Assembly: GCF_009707325.1 (NCBI RefSeq)
Contig: NZ_CP046103.1
Coordinates: forward strand, 2,033,810 to 2,097,809
From: Pseudomonas sp. IB20
Lineage (GTDB): Bacteria > Pseudomonadota > Gammaproteobacteria > Pseudomonadales > Pseudomonadaceae
Reading direction: 5' to 3'
Length of the DNA: 64,000 nt
Shown here: positions 47,623-56,341 of the stretch, piece after piece
Numbering within the stretch: position 1 is the stretch's first letter
Layout of the letters: each line of letters begins with the position of its first letter
Notes under the pieces: model-generated
Databases searched by the model: none
What the model was told of the DNA's origin: nothing
Seen by the model: the letters and a program-made list of their open reading frames with translations, nothing else
Translations under genes and position numbers: made by a program

Positions 47623-47695
47623 GTGGGGAGCTGGCTTGCCTGAGATGGCAATCTGTCAGTCAGTAGATCGCAGGCAAGCCAGCTTCCGCAGTAAA
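47623..47695. repeat. Long imperfect palindrome of the GAGCTGGCTTGCCTG family
   Basis: GAGCTGGCTTGCCTG and CAGGCAAGCCAGCTTC face each other around about 35 bases. The same arms recur near 49.5 kb, and part of them near 27.5 kb. Confidence 0.65.
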
Positions 47696-47717
47696 TGGCG
47701 GCGATCTCGCAATCAGC

Positions 47718-48149
47718 TCAGCTCAGGGCTTGTGGCTGGATCTGCAATACGCCGTCGACATCCTTGGCCAACCCACTGGCCAGCAGCAGTGGCGCCAGGC
47801 GCTGGTGCAACTGCGGCTCCACAAACTCTTTCACCGTGTCCAACGCCAGCACACCACTGAGCGGCAACTCGGTCTTGGTGTACGACAGCCACGCCTGCTT
47901 GAGCTTCATCAACACATCGCTGCCCGCGGTCGAGGCGAAGCGACGGTGGGTCGGTTTGCCGTCGAAGTTGAACGTGTGCTGGAACGCGTAGCCGGTTTCA
48001 TCGCCGTTGCTGGCGGCGCAACGTACACAGGTGCAGGGGCCGTCGCCGAACGCGCTGCGCAGGTAGGTGTTGAAGTCCACCACGGGCTTGAGTGACAGGC
48101 GCTTATCCACCTCGAACAAGTCCCCGGTCATTTTATCGTCAGTGTTCAA
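47718..48149 (-). CDS. Hypothetical 143-residue protein
   Basis: Soluble protein that I do not recognise (TGDLFEVDKRLSLKPVVDFNTYLRSAFGDGPCTCVRCAASNGDETGYAFQHTF). It contains a CTCVRC motif that could bind a metal. The start was chosen at a TTG because GAGGA lies 8 bases before it; the first ATG, six codons on, has no ribosome site. It diverges from the orphan binding protein across a tandemly duplicated promoter region, and copy 1 of that duplication begins 3 bases outside the TTG. Confidence 0.65.
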   Translation of the reverse strand: MNTDDKMTGDLFEVDKRLSLKPVVDFNTYLRSAFGDGPCTCVRCAASNGDETGYAFQHTFNFDGKPTHRRFASTAGSDVLMKLKQAWLSYTKTELPLSGVLALDTVKEFVEPQLHQRLAPLLLASGLAKDVDGVLQIQPQALS

Positions 48150-48151
48150 CG

Positions 48152-48485
48152 TCCATTTCCTCGCAGGTCGGCAGGTGTATTTCAAAGCGCGGCACAATAA
48201 CAGCCACACGGCATTTTGGGGATAATTTGCATAACAATAGATCCCGATATTCTTTTCCTGTCTTAAACATCGCCGCTAGGCTTCATCACCTTCTCGAAAG
48301 CGCGGCAGACCTCCATGATCCATTTCCTCGCAGGTCGGCAGGTGTATTTCAAAGCGCGGCACAATAACAGCCACACGGCATTTTGGGGATAATTTGCATA
48401 ACAATAGATCCCGATATTCTTTTCCTGTCTTAAACATCGCCGCTAGGCTTCATCACCTTCTCGAAAGCGCGGCAGACCTCCATGA
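48152..48485. repeat. Exact tandem duplication, 167-bp period, of a divergent promoter region
   Basis: Copy 1 (48152-48318) and copy 2 (48319-48485) are identical by eye, starting TCCATTTCCTCGCAGG and ending GGCAGACCTCCATGA. The unit spans the whole promoter region between the hypothetical gene and the binding protein, including the latter's ATG, which therefore also occurs at 48315. Each gene keeps one adjacent copy. This explains the unusually long 332-base gap. Confidence 0.93.
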
Positions 48486-49495
48486 TATTCAAGCGTTCCT
48501 CCCTGACCCTTTTAGCCGCGTCGCTGGCCGCCGCCAGCGCCTTGCTCAGCCCCGGCGCCCAGGCCGAAGGCAAGATCAGCATTGCCCAGCAATTCGGCAT
48601 CGGCTACCTGATCCTCGACGTGGTGCGCGACCAGCACCTGATCGAGAAACACGGCAAGGAGCAGGGCCTGGATATCACGGTGCAATGGAACAGCATTTCC
48701 GGCGCCACTGCGATGAATGAATCGCTGCTGGCTGGCGCCTTGGACGTGGTCTCGGCCGGTGTGCCGCCGATGCTCACGCTGTGGGACCGTACCAAGGGCA
48801 AGCAGAACGTCAAGGCCATTGCTTCCTTGGGCTCGATGCCCAACTACCTGCTGACCAACAACCCTAACGTGAAGACGCTCAAGGACTTCACCGAGAAAGA
48901 CCGCATCGCCGTGCCCGCCGCCGGCGTGGGTTTCCAGTCGCGCACCTTGCAGATCGAGACCGCCAAGCAGTTCGGCGCTGCCAACTTCAAGAAGTTCGAC
49001 GATATTTCCATCAGCCTGGCCCACCCCGACGCCACGGCAGCGTTGATTGCCGGTGGTTCGGAGATCAATTCGCACTTCTCCAGCCCGCCATTCCAGTACC
49101 AGGAATTGCTCAACCCGAATGTGCACAAGGTACTCAGTTCCTACGACGTTCTCGGTGGGCAGGCGACGTTCAACGTGCTCTACACCACACAGAAATTCCA
49201 TGATGAAAACCCCAAAACCTATAAGGCGTTCTACGCCGCGCTGGCTGAGGCCGAGAAGATCATCAAGGCCGACAAGCCTGCGGCGGCCAAGGCGTATATC
49301 CGCGTAGAGGAATCCAAGCTGCCGTTGGACCTGGTGGAGAAAATCGTCCAGGACCCGGAAATCGACTTCACCATCGTGCCGCAACGTACCTACATCTATG
49401 CCGAGAAGTTGCAGGAGCTGGGCGTGTTGAAGAACAAGGCGGGGAGCTGGAAGGATTACTTCTTTGAAGAGGCACATGGCGGGGATGGCAGCTGA
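48482..49495 (+). CDS. Orphan NitT/TauT-type ABC substrate-binding protein
   Basis: A 337-residue periplasmic protein with a signal peptide (SSLTLLAASLAAASALLSPGAQAE). The pattern FGIGYLILDVVRDQHLIEKHGKEQGLDITVQW and GVPPMLTLWDR is typical of nitrate/sulfonate/taurine and related binding proteins. No permease or ATPase accompanies it. Its promoter region is duplicated in tandem upstream, which could raise expression. The ligand is unknown. Confidence 0.88.
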   Translation: MIFKRSSLTLLAASLAAASALLSPGAQAEGKISIAQQFGIGYLILDVVRDQHLIEKHGKEQGLDITVQWNSISGATAMNESLLAGALDVVSAGVPPMLTLWDRTKGKQNVKAIASLGSMPNYLLTNNPNVKTLKDFTEKDRIAVPAAGVGFQSRTLQIETAKQFGAANFKKFDDISISLAHPDATAALIAGGSEINSHFSSPPFQYQELLNPNVHKVLSSYDVLGGQATFNVLYTTQKFHDENPKTYKAFYAALAEAEKIIKADKPAAAKAYIRVEESKLPLDLVEKIVQDPEIDFTIVPQRTYIYAEKLQELGVLKNKAGSWKDYFFEEAHGGDGS

Positions 49496-49513
49496 TCTCA
49501 GATACGCACACAC

Positions 49514-49598
49514 AATGTGGGGGCTGGCTGCCTGCGATGAGGTCAGCTGACATATTTCCAGCTGACCCACCGCTATCGCAGGCAAACCAGCTCCCACC
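49514..49598. repeat. Imperfect palindrome of the GAGCTGGCTTGCCTG family
   Basis: GGGGGCTGGCTGCCTGCGAT faces ATCGCAGGCAAACCAGCTCCC around a nested GGTCAGCTGACA/AGCTGACC hairpin; the same arms occur near 47.6 kb. It separates the binding-protein gene from the converging AraC gene. Confidence 0.65.
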
Positions 49599-49620
49599 TT
49601 TGATCCTCATCGCCCGAGCA

Positions 49621-50409
49621 TCAGCGAAAGAACTCCCCCGGTGTTGCATCAAACTGCTGACGAAACGCTGCGATAAACGCCGACGTCGACTCATACCCAC
49701 ACCCCAGCGCCACATCCGTGACCCGCTCACCTTGTTCCAGCGCCGGCAGGGCACTCAGCAGCCGCAGCCGCTGGCGCCATGCGCGGAACGTCAGCCCGGT
49801 ATCACTTAGGAACAACCGGCTGAGCGTCTTCTCACTCACCCCCAGCTTGCGGCTCCAGTCTCCCAAGGTCGTGTGCTGTTCCGGGTGCAGATTCAGGCTG
49901 CGATAGATCTGCCGCAACCGCACGTCGTGGGGCAACGGCAGCATCAAGTCCACCTGGGGCGCAGCCGCCAGCTGGTCCAGCACCACCTGGGCCAGACGCC
50001 CATCGGGCCCATCCTCGGTGTATTCCACCGGCAGCTCGCTGAAGCTGCGGATCAACTCGCGCAACAAACTGCTCACCTCCAGCACCTGGCAACGCTCGGC
50101 CGCCCACGCGGTGACGCTGCAATCGAGGTACAGGCTGCGCATTTCCGTGTGTGGCGAACTGAACACTCGGTGCGGCACGCCCGCCGGGATCCACACCGCG
50201 CGCTGGGGCGGGGCGACGAAGCGGCCGACGCTGGTCTGGATCTCCAGCACCCCGGAAATCGCGTAAGACAACTGCACCCACGGGTGGCTGTGCCGGCGGG
50301 TCAGCGCACGATTGGGCAACGATTCGGTGCGCCCATACACCGGCCGTGGCAGGCTTGAAAGCCCGGGCACACTGCGCCGCACGGTCTTGTCATGTCCTTT
50401 AGGCGGCAT
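49621..50409 (-). CDS. AraC-family regulator
   Basis: A 262-residue regulator with an N-terminal cupin sensor (TRRHSHPWVQLSYAISGVLEIQTSVGRFVAPPQRAVWIPAGVPHRV) and a C-terminal double HTH (TLGDWSRKLGVSEKTLSRLFLSDTGLTFRAWRQRLRLL, VTDVALGCGYESTSAFIAAFRQQF). It diverges from the BASS transporter gene 85 bases away and probably regulates it. The inducer is unknown. Confidence 0.9.
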   Translation of the reverse strand: MPPKGHDKTVRRSVPGLSSLPRPVYGRTESLPNRALTRRHSHPWVQLSYAISGVLEIQTSVGRFVAPPQRAVWIPAGVPHRVFSSPHTEMRSLYLDCSVTAWAAERCQVLEVSSLLRELIRSFSELPVEYTEDGPDGRLAQVVLDQLAAAPQVDLMLPLPHDVRLRQIYRSLNLHPEQHTTLGDWSRKLGVSEKTLSRLFLSDTGLTFRAWRQRLRLLSALPALEQGERVTDVALGCGYESTSAFIAAFRQQFDATPGEFFR

Positions 50410-50494
50410 TTACTGGCTCATTGGCGTTAGTCGGTAATAAGCCGTTACGTTAGAGTCGCAGCGATGCTCTTGGCAACCCCTGGAAGATTTGCTT

Positions 50495-51493
50495 ATGACC
50501 CGCCCGCGTTTTTTGCCCGATAACTTCACACTGATCCTGATCGCCACGGTGATCCTCGCTTCATTGCTGCCCGCCAGCGGCCAGACCGCCGTGGCCTTTG
50601 GCTGGGTGACGAACTTGGCTATTGCGCTGCTGTTTTTCCTGCACGGCGCCAAGCTGTCGCGCCAGGCCATCGTCGCCGGTGCCGGGCACTGGCGCCTGCA
50701 CCTGCTGGTGTTCAGCTTGACCTTTGTGCTGTTCCCCCTGCTGGGCCTGGCGCTCAAGCCGTTGTTGTCGCCGCTGATCGGCAAAGACCTGTACATGGGC
50801 ATGCTCTACCTCTGCGCGTTGCCGGCCACGGTGCAATCGGCGATTGCCTTCACCTCATTGGCGCGCGGCAATATCCCGGCGGCGATCTGCAGCGCAGCGG
50901 CCTCCAGCCTGTTCGGCATCTTCCTCACGCCGTTGCTGGTGGCCCTGCTGCTCAATGTGCACGGTGACGCGGGCTCGACCGTCGACGCGATCTTGAAAAT
51001 CAGCGTGCAGCTGTTGCTGCCGTTTGTTGCCGGGCAAATTGCCCGTCGTTGGATCGGCGAGTGGGTGGGCCGCAACAAATCCTGGCTGAAATTCGTCGAT
51101 CAGGGCTCGATCCTGCTGGTGGTCTACGGCGCGTTCAGCGAAGCGGTCAACGAAGGCATCTGGCACCAGATCCCGCTGTGGGAGCTGGGCGGCTTGGTGG
51201 TCGCGTGCTGCGTGTTGCTGGCGCTGGTGCTGGTGGCGTCCGCGGTGCTGGGCAAGGCCTTTGGCTTTAACCAGGAAGACCGCATCACCATCTTGTTTTG
51301 CGGCTCGAAGAAAAGCCTCGCCACCGGTGTGCCGATGGCCCAGGTGCTGTTTGCCGGCGCGACCATGGGCGTGTTGATTCTGCCACTGATGCTGTTTCAC
51401 CAGATCCAGTTGATGGTGTGTGCGGCGCTGGCACAGCGCTACGCCAAGCGGCCGGAAAGCATCCCCGAGATGATGGGGCAGGTGGATCCGTGA
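50495..51493 (+). CDS. Bile acid:sodium symporter family (SBF-like) transporter
   Basis: A 332-residue inner-membrane protein with about ten hydrophobic segments (FTLILIATVILASLLPASG, VTNLAIALLFFLHGAKLS, MLYLCALPATVQSAIAFTSLARGN). It belongs to the SBF-like branch of the BASS superfamily, whose bacterial substrates are mostly unknown organic acids. The start was chosen at MTRPRF rather than a TTG two codons earlier. It is divergent from the AraC regulator. Confidence 0.9.
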   Translation: MTRPRFLPDNFTLILIATVILASLLPASGQTAVAFGWVTNLAIALLFFLHGAKLSRQAIVAGAGHWRLHLLVFSLTFVLFPLLGLALKPLLSPLIGKDLYMGMLYLCALPATVQSAIAFTSLARGNIPAAICSAAASSLFGIFLTPLLVALLLNVHGDAGSTVDAILKISVQLLLPFVAGQIARRWIGEWVGRNKSWLKFVDQGSILLVVYGAFSEAVNEGIWHQIPLWELGGLVVACCVLLALVLVASAVLGKAFGFNQEDRITILFCGSKKSLATGVPMAQVLFAGATMGVLILPLMLFHQIQLMVCAALAQRYAKRPESIPEMMGQVDP

Positions 51494-51549
51494 TCTAGGT
51501 CACACCCTTGGCCGAATCCCCTCAAGTTAACGCCTGCCCAGACGACTAC

Positions 51550-51571
51550 CCTTATTGAGAGCCCAATAAGG
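51550..51571 (+). promoter_or_regulatory. Hairpin that sequesters the ribosome site of the pilin-like gene
   Basis: CCTTATTG and CAATAAGG form a perfect 8-bp stem with a 6-base loop. The 3' arm contains the AAGG of the AAGGAG Shine-Dalgarno sequence, 9 bases before the ATG. Folding would hide the ribosome site. Confidence 0.55.
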
Positions 51572-51580
51572 AGTGTCGGC

Positions 51581-51943
51581 ATGAACGTTAAAGGTATTTC
51601 GGTATTTACCGGCCTGTTTTGCCTCTGGGCAGGTGCCTGTGCTGCGGCACAGACAGTGGGGCAGGGCACCATTTATTTCACTGGCGCCATCGTGGAACCT
51701 GGGTGTGCGACAAATGCGCGCAGCGGCGCGGTGATGGAACTGAACGGGTGCGCCATTTCCAACCGGGGCAGCCGCTTCGATGTGAGCAATGTGTCGCCGG
51801 TGGCCAGCGTCAATGCCGCCCATGTCAAGCTGGTGGCAGACAGCGGCAACGGGCGCTATTACGACCAGCGCTATCTGCTGGTGGACAGCGCCGGCAAGCC
51901 GATCCAGTCGGGCAACTACGTGATCACCATGACCTCGCCCTAA
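51581..51943 (+). CDS. Type 1 fimbrial-like (pilin-domain) protein
   Basis: A 120-residue exported protein with a signal peptide (SVFTGLFCLWAGACAAAQT) followed by the beginning of a chaperone-usher pilin fold (GQGTIYFTGAIVEPGCATNA, with two Cys that could form the usual disulfide). It is shorter than a full pilin (about 160-180) and ends DSAGKPIQSGNYVITMTSP, consistent with a C-terminal beta strand. No usher or chaperone genes are nearby, so it is an orphan. Its ribosome site lies in a hairpin. Confidence 0.8.
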   Translation: MNVKGISVFTGLFCLWAGACAAAQTVGQGTIYFTGAIVEPGCATNARSGAVMELNGCAISNRGSRFDVSNVSPVASVNAAHVKLVADSGNGRYYDQRYLLVDSAGKPIQSGNYVITMTSP

Positions 51944-52054
51944 ACCTCAGCGCGACGATCCGCGTCAACAGCGTGGCCAGAAACCTATAGAATGCTCGGC
52001 GGCGGCGCTGTTCTGCGTGGCCGTAGGATCATCGCCAGAGTACCTCGCCCGCCA

Positions 52055-53239
52055 ATGAGCATTTCAGCCGCAACCCCCCAAGCCAACTGGCAACCGGTCA
52101 TCGCCCTCGCGTTGGCCGCATTTGTATTCAATACCACCGAATTCGTACCGGTCGGCCTGCTCAGCGCCATCGGCGCCAGCTTCGACATGCCCATCGCCAG
52201 CGTCGGCCTGATGCTCACCATCTATGCCTGGATCGTGTCGCTGACCTCGCTGCCGGTGATGCTGCTGACGCGTAACGTCGAGCGGCGCAAGTTGCTGATC
52301 GTGTTGTTCGGCTTGTTTATCGCCAGCCATATCCTCTCCAGCGTCGCCACCAGCTTCGGCTTGCTGATGGTCAGCCGCATCGGTATTGCCTTGTCCCATG
52401 CGCTGTTCTGGTCGATCACGGCCTCCTTGGCCGTGCGCTTGGCGCCGCAAGGCAAGCAAGTGCAAGCCCTCGGCCTGCTGGCCACCGGCACGTCCCTGGC
52501 GATGGTCTTGGGCATTCCGCTGGGCCGCTTGCTCGGTGAAGCCATGGGTTGGCGCACCACGTTCCTGGTGATCGCCGCGTTCGCCGCCGCCCTGGTGTTC
52601 TGGTTGGCGCGCACTTTACCGGCGCTGCCGAGCCAGAACTCCGGCTCGCTGCGCAGCCTGCCGATGCTGTTCAAACGCCCGGCACTGGTGGCGCTCTACG
52701 TGCTCACCGCCATGGTGGTGACTGCGCAATTCACGGCCTACAGCTACATCGAACCCTTTGTCGAAGGCGTTGCCGGCCTGAGTGGCAATGTGGTGACCCT
52801 GTTTCTACTGGTGTTCGGCGGCGCGGGCATCATCGGCTCGCTGCTGTTCAGCCTCGTGCACCGCTTCAACCCGCACCTCTTCGTGGTCAGCGCGGTGTTC
52901 CTGCTCGCCGCGTGCCTGGCGCTGATGCTGCCCTTGAGCGGCGCCGAGTCATACCTCGTCGGCCTGAGCGTGTTCTGGGGCATGGCGATCATGGGCTTTG
53001 GCCTGGCCATGCAATCTAAGGTTCTGGTGCTGGCACCGGACGCCACCGACGTGGCCATGGCGATGTTCTCCGGCATCTACAACATCGGCATCGGCGGCGG
53101 CGCCCTGATGGGCAGCTGGGTCGGCAGCCACTTCGGCTTCGCCTGGATCGGCGCGGCAGGTGGGGCGCTGGCGGCGGTGGCGTTGATTGGGTATTGCCTG
53201 GCGATTCATCGGTATGGGCAGGGTGTGGCGCGTAGCTGA
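52055..53239 (+). CDS. sotB: Sugar efflux transporter SotB (MFS)
   Basis: A 394-residue 12-TM major facilitator (E. coli SotB has 396). The start [35 protein letters not shown] and the motif [23 protein letters not shown] are characteristic of the SotB/YdeA group that exports arabinose and related sugars. The start was placed at MSISAATPQ; the frame continues 21 codons upstream without a recognisable start region. It stands alone. Confidence 0.88.
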   Translation: MSISAATPQANWQPVIALALAAFVFNTTEFVPVGLLSAIGASFDMPIASVGLMLTIYAWIVSLTSLPVMLLTRNVERRKLLIVLFGLFIASHILSSVATSFGLLMVSRIGIALSHALFWSITASLAVRLAPQGKQVQALGLLATGTSLAMVLGIPLGRLLGEAMGWRTTFLVIAAFAAALVFWLARTLPALPSQNSGSLRSLPMLFKRPALVALYVLTAMVVTAQFTAYSYIEPFVEGVAGLSGNVVTLFLLVFGGAGIIGSLLFSLVHRFNPHLFVVSAVFLLAACLALMLPLSGAESYLVGLSVFWGMAIMGFGLAMQSKVLVLAPDATDVAMAMFSGIYNIGIGGGALMGSWVGSHFGFAWIGAAGGALAAVALIGYCLAIHRYGQGVARS

Positions 53240-53603
53240 CGCGAAAAATAGGCACAGATTAAAGACAATTCCTACAGGGCGTTTTGTTGCCCATTGCTAC
53301 CGTCGCGCCGGGCCTGCCACATCCCGTGGTGACGGCAATTGCCACGACCTTGAACAAGAGGCGTGGCACTTGGAATGCAATGGAGTCGATTGTGCAAAAA
53401 CGTTTGACCGCAGAGTTTCTAGGTACCTTCTGTGGACGGGCAAGCGGCCTGGCTCAAGCAGCGGCGCAGGTGCGGGTCACGGGTGAGTTGCCTGAGTGAC
53501 GCCTACATGCAACGGATTGGCATGTTGCGCGGGTTTATTGAAGAGCGGGTGATGACGAAGGGGCCGTTCTGAGCGCCCTCGCCACACGGGTCATGGTGCG
53601 CTG
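53240..53603. other. Gene-poor stretch with a possible aquaporin remnant
   Basis: No intact gene. At about 53383-53433 a frame reads MESIVQKRLTAEFLGTF, which resembles the first residues of AqpZ aquaporins, then loses all similarity. A further short frame ending RGFIEERVMTKGPF (stop near 53572) looks protein-like but I cannot name it. This suggests a deletion scar with gene fragments. Confidence in the fragments is low. Confidence 0.35.
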
Positions 53604-54527
53604 TTAAAGCGCAGCCAACACCGCCTCCAACTTCTCCTGATCCCGCGCAAACTGTCGAATGCCTTCCGCCAGTTTCTCTGTGGCCATCGCATCTTCATTC
53701 GACGCCCAACGGAACTGCGCTTCGGTCAATTGCTGACGCGCTTCGCCTTCGGCGCCCGGCAGCAGTTTGCGTTCCAGGGGGCCGTTATCCTCATCGAGTT
53801 TTTGCAGCAAGTCGGGGCTGATGGTCAGGCGGTCGCAACCGGCCAGCTCTTCGATCTGGCTGAGGGTGCGAAAGCTCGCGCCCATCACTACCGTCTCAAT
53901 GGCGTTGGCCTTGTAGTAGTTGTAGATGCGCGTTACCGACTGCACGCCCGGGTCATCAACGCCGGTGTAGTCCAGGCCGGTGTTTTTGCGGTACCAGTCG
54001 TAGATGCGGCCCACGAACGGCGAGATCAAAAACACCCCCGCATCGGCGCAGGCCACGGCCTGGGCGAAGGAGAACAGCAAGGTGAGGTTGGTCTGGATGC
54101 CAGCCTTTTCCAGGCGTTCGGCGGTGCGGATGCCTTCCCAGGTGGAGGCCAGCTTGATCAGCACGCGGTCGCGGCTGATGCCGGCCTGGTCGTACAGGGC
54201 GATTAATTGGTTGGCTTTGGCCCACAGCGCGTCTTCATCGAAGGACAGGCGCGCGTCGACTTCGGTGGAGATGCGCCCCGGAATCACCTTCAAAATGCCG
54301 GCACCCACCGACACCGCAAAGTGATCGCAGGCCAGGCCCACGTCGCCTTTGGACAGGTTCACGGCATTGCGCAGCAGCTCGGCGTATTCCGGGATGGCGG
54401 CGGCTTTAAGCAGCAACGACGGGTTGGTGGTGGCGTCCACCGGGCGCAGGCGGCTGATGGCTTCGAGGTCGCCGGTGTCGCAGACCACGGTGGTGAATTG
54501 CTTGAGTTGTTCGAGCTTGGACGTCAT
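53604..54527 (-). CDS. tal: Transaldolase
   Basis: A 307-residue cytosolic enzyme of the pentose phosphate pathway that moves a dihydroxyacetone unit between sugar phosphates. The TalB-type sequence is clear: [34 protein letters not shown] with Schiff-base K125, [30 protein letters not shown] and [24 protein letters not shown]. Length is slightly below the usual 315. It stands alone. Confidence 0.97.
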   Translation of the reverse strand: MTSKLEQLKQFTTVVCDTGDLEAISRLRPVDATTNPSLLLKAAAIPEYAELLRNAVNLSKGDVGLACDHFAVSVGAGILKVIPGRISTEVDARLSFDEDALWAKANQLIALYDQAGISRDRVLIKLASTWEGIRTAERLEKAGIQTNLTLLFSFAQAVACADAGVFLISPFVGRIYDWYRKNTGLDYTGVDDPGVQSVTRIYNYYKANAIETVVMGASFRTLSQIEELAGCDRLTISPDLLQKLDEDNGPLERKLLPGAEGEARQQLTEAQFRWASNEDAMATEKLAEGIRQFARDQEKLEAVLAAL

Positions 54528-54721
54528 GAGCGGCGGCCTCCAGGAAGGGTGGGCAAGGGCACCTGTTGTACCACTTCCTGGACGGCTTGTTTACCCGCTC
54601 GCTAATCCGTCAAGCCTCTGGAAAGCCGACTTTGTGTGGTCAGCGGTTCTGCAACAGTTGCACATCCAAGCGGCGAGACACTCGGTGGCATCGGCAATGT
54701 AGCGCGCGTGGATGGCGAAAA

Positions 54722-55042
54722 TCATGCTCGGTGACCTGATCGCAAGGAGAGAAAGCCCTTTTTGCGGCCACCCGGTAGGGTTGCCAAATGAGCTTTTTCT
54801 CCTTCCATGATCATTCGCGACGCAAAGGGACGACCGGCAGGAGGAGGCGGCGGCGAGATTGTGTCATCAATGTATTTCTTCGCGCTAGCTAACGTGTCTT
54901 TGGTTATGCTGTTTCTCTTTCCAGTAGGGCTTATGGTGGTGTAAGCCTTGACCTGATCAACCAGGTTGTTATTGCTGTCGTAACGGCCCCCCGTTAGCCC
55001 TTCTTCAATTTGATAACCTTTGTAAGTTTCGACGATTGCCAT
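54722..55042 (-). CDS. Hypothetical 106-residue protein
   Basis: Small protein that I do not recognise, starting MAIVETYKGYQIEEGLTGGRYDSNNNLVDQVKAY and containing a PPPPP stretch before a basic C-terminus. The start has AAGGAG upstream; ten more codons are open before it. The ETYKGYQIE opening recalls short beta-hairpin proteins. No signal peptide. Stands alone downstream of the sulfonate-type binding protein gene. Confidence 0.6.
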   Translation of the reverse strand: MAIVETYKGYQIEEGLTGGRYDSNNNLVDQVKAYTTISPTGKRNSITKDTLASAKKYIDDTISPPPPPAGRPFASRMIMEGEKAHLATLPGGRKKGFLSLRSGHRA

Positions 55043-55189
55043 GGGATGCTCCTTGCATGATGGGTTTACCACGACAGCCTAAAAAGACTCGCAGGGGGCG
55101 TCTACTGTGATAATTGACAGGTAATCAGAACAATTGGCGATAGGTTTTATAACCAGTCGCGCTTGAAGAATGAGGCCTGTCGATAGACC

Positions 55190-56134
55190 TCAGGGCTTCC
55201 AAGTCTGCACATCCTTGGCATCCACTGCCTTGGGCAACAACCCGGCCTTGAAGAATGCGTCCGCGATCTTCTGCTGTTCCCCCAACTGGTCGACCGTCAC
55301 CGGTTTCACCTGATAACTGCGGTGCGCATTGGCGGCTTCAACCGTGGCCACGTCCAGGTTGCCCCACAGCGGGCCGAGCACTTTCGCCGCGTCCTGCGGG
55401 TTGGTTTTCACCCACTGGCCGGCTTTTTCCAATTGCGCATACACCACCTTCAACACCTCGGGGTGCGCCTTGGCGTAGGGCGTGCCGGTCAAGTAATAAC
55501 GCTTGTAGCTGGCGAGGCCGGCGCCGTCCGCCAGGGTGCGGGTCGGCAGTTGACGCTGCACGCTGGTGAGGAAGGGTTCCCAGGTGACCCAGGCGTCAAC
55601 CTTGTTGTTTTCGAAGGCCGCGCGGCCATCTGCCGGCGACAGGTAGGCCGGCTCGATATCCGAGAACGCCAAACCTGCTTTGGCCAGCGCGGCGATCAGT
55701 AAATAGTGAGTGCCGGCGGCCTTGGTGACCGCGATTTTCTTGCCTTTCAAATCCGCCAACTGCTGGATCGGCGAGTCCTTGCGCACCACGATGGCCTGGG
55801 CTGAAGGCGAGGGCGCTTCCTGGGCGAAGTAGGTGAGTTTGGCTTGGGCGGCCTGAGCGAAGATCGGCACGGTGTCGGCCACGTCGGCGCTGATGTCGAC
55901 GTTGCCCACGTTCAGCGCTTCGAGCAGCGGCAAGCCGCTGGGAAACTCGTGCCAGCTCACGCCAATATTGTCGGCCTTGAGGGCTTTTTCCAGGGTGCCC
56001 TGGGTTTTCAGCAGAGTGATCAGGGTTGAGGATTTCTGGTAACCGATGCGCACGGTTTCCTGGGCCTCAGCACTGGCCGCGATCGAAAAAGCCAACAACC
56101 CGAGGACAACAACGAGGGGGCAGCGAATAGACAT
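55190..56134 (-). CDS. Aliphatic sulfonate-type ABC substrate-binding protein (SsuA-like)
   Basis: A 314-residue periplasmic protein with a signal peptide (VVLGLLAFSIAASAEAQ). It follows SsuA: VRIGYQKSSTLITLLKTQGTLEKAL, FPSGLPLLEALNVGNVDISADVADTVP and KVDAWVTWEPFL. It probably captures sulfonates or sulfate esters during sulfur limitation. No permease or ATPase adjoins it. It is divergent from a flavin monooxygenase gene, which would desulfurise the imported compound. Confidence 0.9.
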   Translation of the reverse strand: MSIRCPLVVVLGLLAFSIAASAEAQETVRIGYQKSSTLITLLKTQGTLEKALKADNIGVSWHEFPSGLPLLEALNVGNVDISADVADTVPIFAQAAQAKLTYFAQEAPSPSAQAIVVRKDSPIQQLADLKGKKIAVTKAAGTHYLLIAALAKAGLAFSDIEPAYLSPADGRAAFENNKVDAWVTWEPFLTSVQRQLPTRTLADGAGLASYKRYYLTGTPYAKAHPEVLKVVYAQLEKAGQWVKTNPQDAAKVLGPLWGNLDVATVEAANAHRSYQVKPVTVDQLGEQQKIADAFFKAGLLPKAVDAKDVQTWKP

Positions 56135-56341
56135 GGCGCGCTCGATATTCAGCGAAATATGGCCAAGCTTAAAGTTCTAAAAAGCATTCGATAAATACTC
56201 TTTCGGTCTGAGCTTAGGGCGCTTTTACTGCGTTTCGATGAATGGGGCATATCCATAGAATTATATCGTTCTTTCATAATGCCTAATTATCAATATAACT
56301 TTTAAGGCTGAATCTTTTAAGTCTCCCTGCTAAGGCCTTCC

